A stretch of DNA of 8,664 nt, taken from DASPUH01 sp035622975. GTDB taxonomy: Bacteria > Chloroflexota > Limnocylindria > Limnocylindrales > CSP1-4. Position 1 is the first letter of the stretch, and the number at the start of each line of letters is the position of its first letter. Made by a program: the position numbers and the translations under genes. The stretch spans positions 1 to 8,664 of the forward strand of contig DASPUH010000098.1 of the NCBI GenBank assembly GCA_035622975.1, in the 5' to 3' direction. Under the pieces are notes generated by a model. The model did no database searches. It had not been told where the DNA came from and was given only the letters and a program-made list of their open reading frames with translations. Positions 7,971 through 8,664 of this stretch are shown one piece after another.

Positions 7971-8000
7971 AGCCTAGCATCGGCTCCGGGCGGTGAGCAA
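7971..8000 (-). promoter_or_regulatory. Promoter of the small Cys4 gene
   Basis: Read on the - strand, TTGCTC (8000-7995) and TAGGCT (7976-7971) are separated by 18 bases. Transcription would start near 7964, two or three bases before the ATG at 7961. The -10 sits in GCTAGGCTCG, almost the same as GCTAGACTCG at the divergent promoter 8041-8050. Confidence 0.5.
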
Positions 8001-8008
8001 GCGCACCA

Positions 8009-8042
8009 GAAGTACGACGGGCAGGCGAGGAAGTACGCCTGC
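8009..8042 (+). repeat. Operator-like direct repeat and overlapping dyad upstream of the right-edge gene
   Basis: The 8-mer GAAGTACG occurs at 8009-8016 and again at 8030-8037, exactly 21 bp apart, about two helical turns. Overlapping it, GCAGGCG (8021-8027) and CGCCTGC (8036-8042) form a perfect 7-bp inverted repeat with an 8-base spacer. The dyad ends at the base before the TAGACT -10 element. The placement suits a transcription factor acting on the 8078 gene, but no binding protein is known. Confidence 0.4.
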
Positions 8043-8048
8043 TAGACT
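8043..8048 (+). promoter_or_regulatory. -10 element of the right-edge membrane protein gene
   Basis: TAGACT, within GCTAGACTCG, has T1, A2, A4 and T6 of TATAAT. The predicted transcript start is about 8055, leaving a 23-base leader with GGAG at 8069-8072, five bases before GTG 8078. I see no -35; the spacer region is occupied by the repeats at 8009-8042, so an activator may take the place of a -35 contact. Confidence 0.42.
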
Positions 8049-8077
8049 CGGTTGACGACGACGTCCATGGAGCGACG

Positions 8078-8664
8078 GTGACCATCCCAGCCCCCGTGCC
8101 CGTGCCGAGCGGGCCTGCCGCCCGGCTGGCGCAGGCTCTCGCCAACCTCCCCGGCCGGTCCCCCGACCTCACGGTCTGCCCTTTCCTGCGGCTCGAGACC
8201 GGGGAGGCCCTGGCCGCTCCCGGGCCCGCTGTCGACGCTGGCCACCGCTGCGTGGCGGGGGCTGCGCCGTATGCCCCCTCGCCGCTGCAGCAGCAGCTGG
8301 TGTGCCTCGTGGCAGGGCATGCCGCGTGCCCGCGGTACACCAAAGGCATCCCTGCCCTCGCCGCCGCGGCCGCAGTTGGGGGAGGGCGGGCGGCGCTGCC
8401 GGTCTCGGTCAGGCTTGCCGCCCTGGCGGTCGTCGCGATCGTCGCCGGTGCCCTGGCCTTCGGTCTGCTGCGGGGGAGTGGCGGCACCCCCGGCCCGACC
8501 GCGAGCCCGACCCAGGTGGCCGTGGCGTCCGTAACGGCCAGCCCCAGCCCGTCGCTGACGCCGGCCCCGACGCCGAGCCCGACACCCACCCCGACGTTCC
8601 CGCCCAGCCCCACGCCCACCCCCAGCCCCAGCGCTCCGGCCACCCCGACGCCTTCCGGCAGCGG
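8078..8664 (+). CDS. Membrane protein with N-terminal Cys4 domain and Pro/Thr-rich extracellular linker (3' end outside window)
   Basis: The frame opens at GTG 8078 (GGAG at 8069-8072, spacing five) and has no stop before the window ends, giving 195 residues so far. Residues 34-87 hold C34, C58, C76 and C84 in the order CPFL, HRC, QQQLVCL, CPRY, with H56 and H81 nearby. I recall this spaced pattern from many Chloroflexota proteins, often ones carrying a LysM domain later on. It could bind zinc or an iron-sulfur cluster (inference). Residues about 113-131 form one hydrophobic membrane span followed by LLRG. From about 134 on the protein is a Ser/Pro/Thr-rich linker, probably outside the cell. 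A cytoplasmic Cys4 domain tied to an extracellular stalk suggests signalling across the membrane or anchoring, but no function is established. The missing C-terminus may be an Fn3-like or LysM domain. Confidence 0.75.
   Translation, partial: MTIPAPVPVPSGPAARLAQALANLPGRSPDLTVCPFLRLETGEALAAPGPAVDAGHRCVAGAAPYAPSPLQQQLVCLVAGHAACPRYTKGIPALAAAAAVGGGRAALPVSVRLAALAVVAIVAGALAFGLLRGSGGTPGPTASPTQVAVASVTASPSPSLTPAPTPSPTPTPTFPPSPTPTPSPSAPATPTPSGS

Noticed and set aside
7678..8643. A 321-codon - strand frame rich in Gly and Val
   Set aside because: It is the reverse reading of the Pro/Thr linker and of the Cys4 genes; the GVGVGLG pattern is a by-product of the linker codons.

Overview
This is a very GC-rich bacterial window (roughly 70% GC by eye) dominated by core metabolism. 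I favour a Chloroflexota-type organism (Limnocylindria or a relative). The reasons are the proline/threonine-rich, membrane-anchored surface proteins at both edges, the C..HRC..QQ..C..CPRY cysteine domain at the right edge, a small Cys4 protein of a kind I associate with that phylum, and TAGNNT-type -10 elements. This assignment is inference from pattern memory, not from a search.

Layout, left to right. (1) The 3' end of a surface protein with a Pro/Ser/Thr linker and an all-beta-looking C-terminal domain (1-786). (2) A methylmalonyl-CoA epimerase gene on the + strand (852-1316). (3) Convergent to it, sucC-sucD on the - strand (3442 down to 1380), overlapping by 4 bases. (4) A 105-bp divergent promoter region. 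(5) The + strand operon sdhC-sdhD-sdhA-sdhB (3548-6786), tightly packed, followed with overlap by an RNase H-fold protein with all four catalytic acidic residues but no ordinary start codon (6783-7328). (6) The RNase P RNA gene (7338-7697); its -10 element overlaps the RNase H stop codon and its ends are fixed by a perfect 15-bp P1 helix. (7) A small, uncharacterised Cys4 protein on the - strand (7961 down to 7719). (8) A 116-bp divergent region with a direct repeat and a dyad lying against a -10 element. (9) A second surface/membrane protein, running off the right edge (8078-8664).

How the genes work together. The epimerase converts (S)- to (R)-methylmalonyl-CoA, which methylmalonyl-CoA mutase (not in this window) turns into succinyl-CoA. 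SucCD converts succinyl-CoA to succinate with formation of ATP or GTP. SdhCDAB oxidises succinate to fumarate and passes the electrons to quinone. The central block is therefore a coherent succinyl-CoA to fumarate segment fed by the TCA cycle and by propionyl-CoA breakdown.

Most of the window is ordinary housekeeping DNA, and I see no defence system, mobile element, CRISPR array or biosynthetic cluster. The points most worth a second look are small ones: the unknown Cys4 domain of the right-edge protein and the operator-like repeats before it, the missing canonical start of the RNase H gene, the rnpB promoter geometry with a compensated base change in helix P4, the shared GCTAG-type promoters with very short leaders, and the small Cys4 protein.
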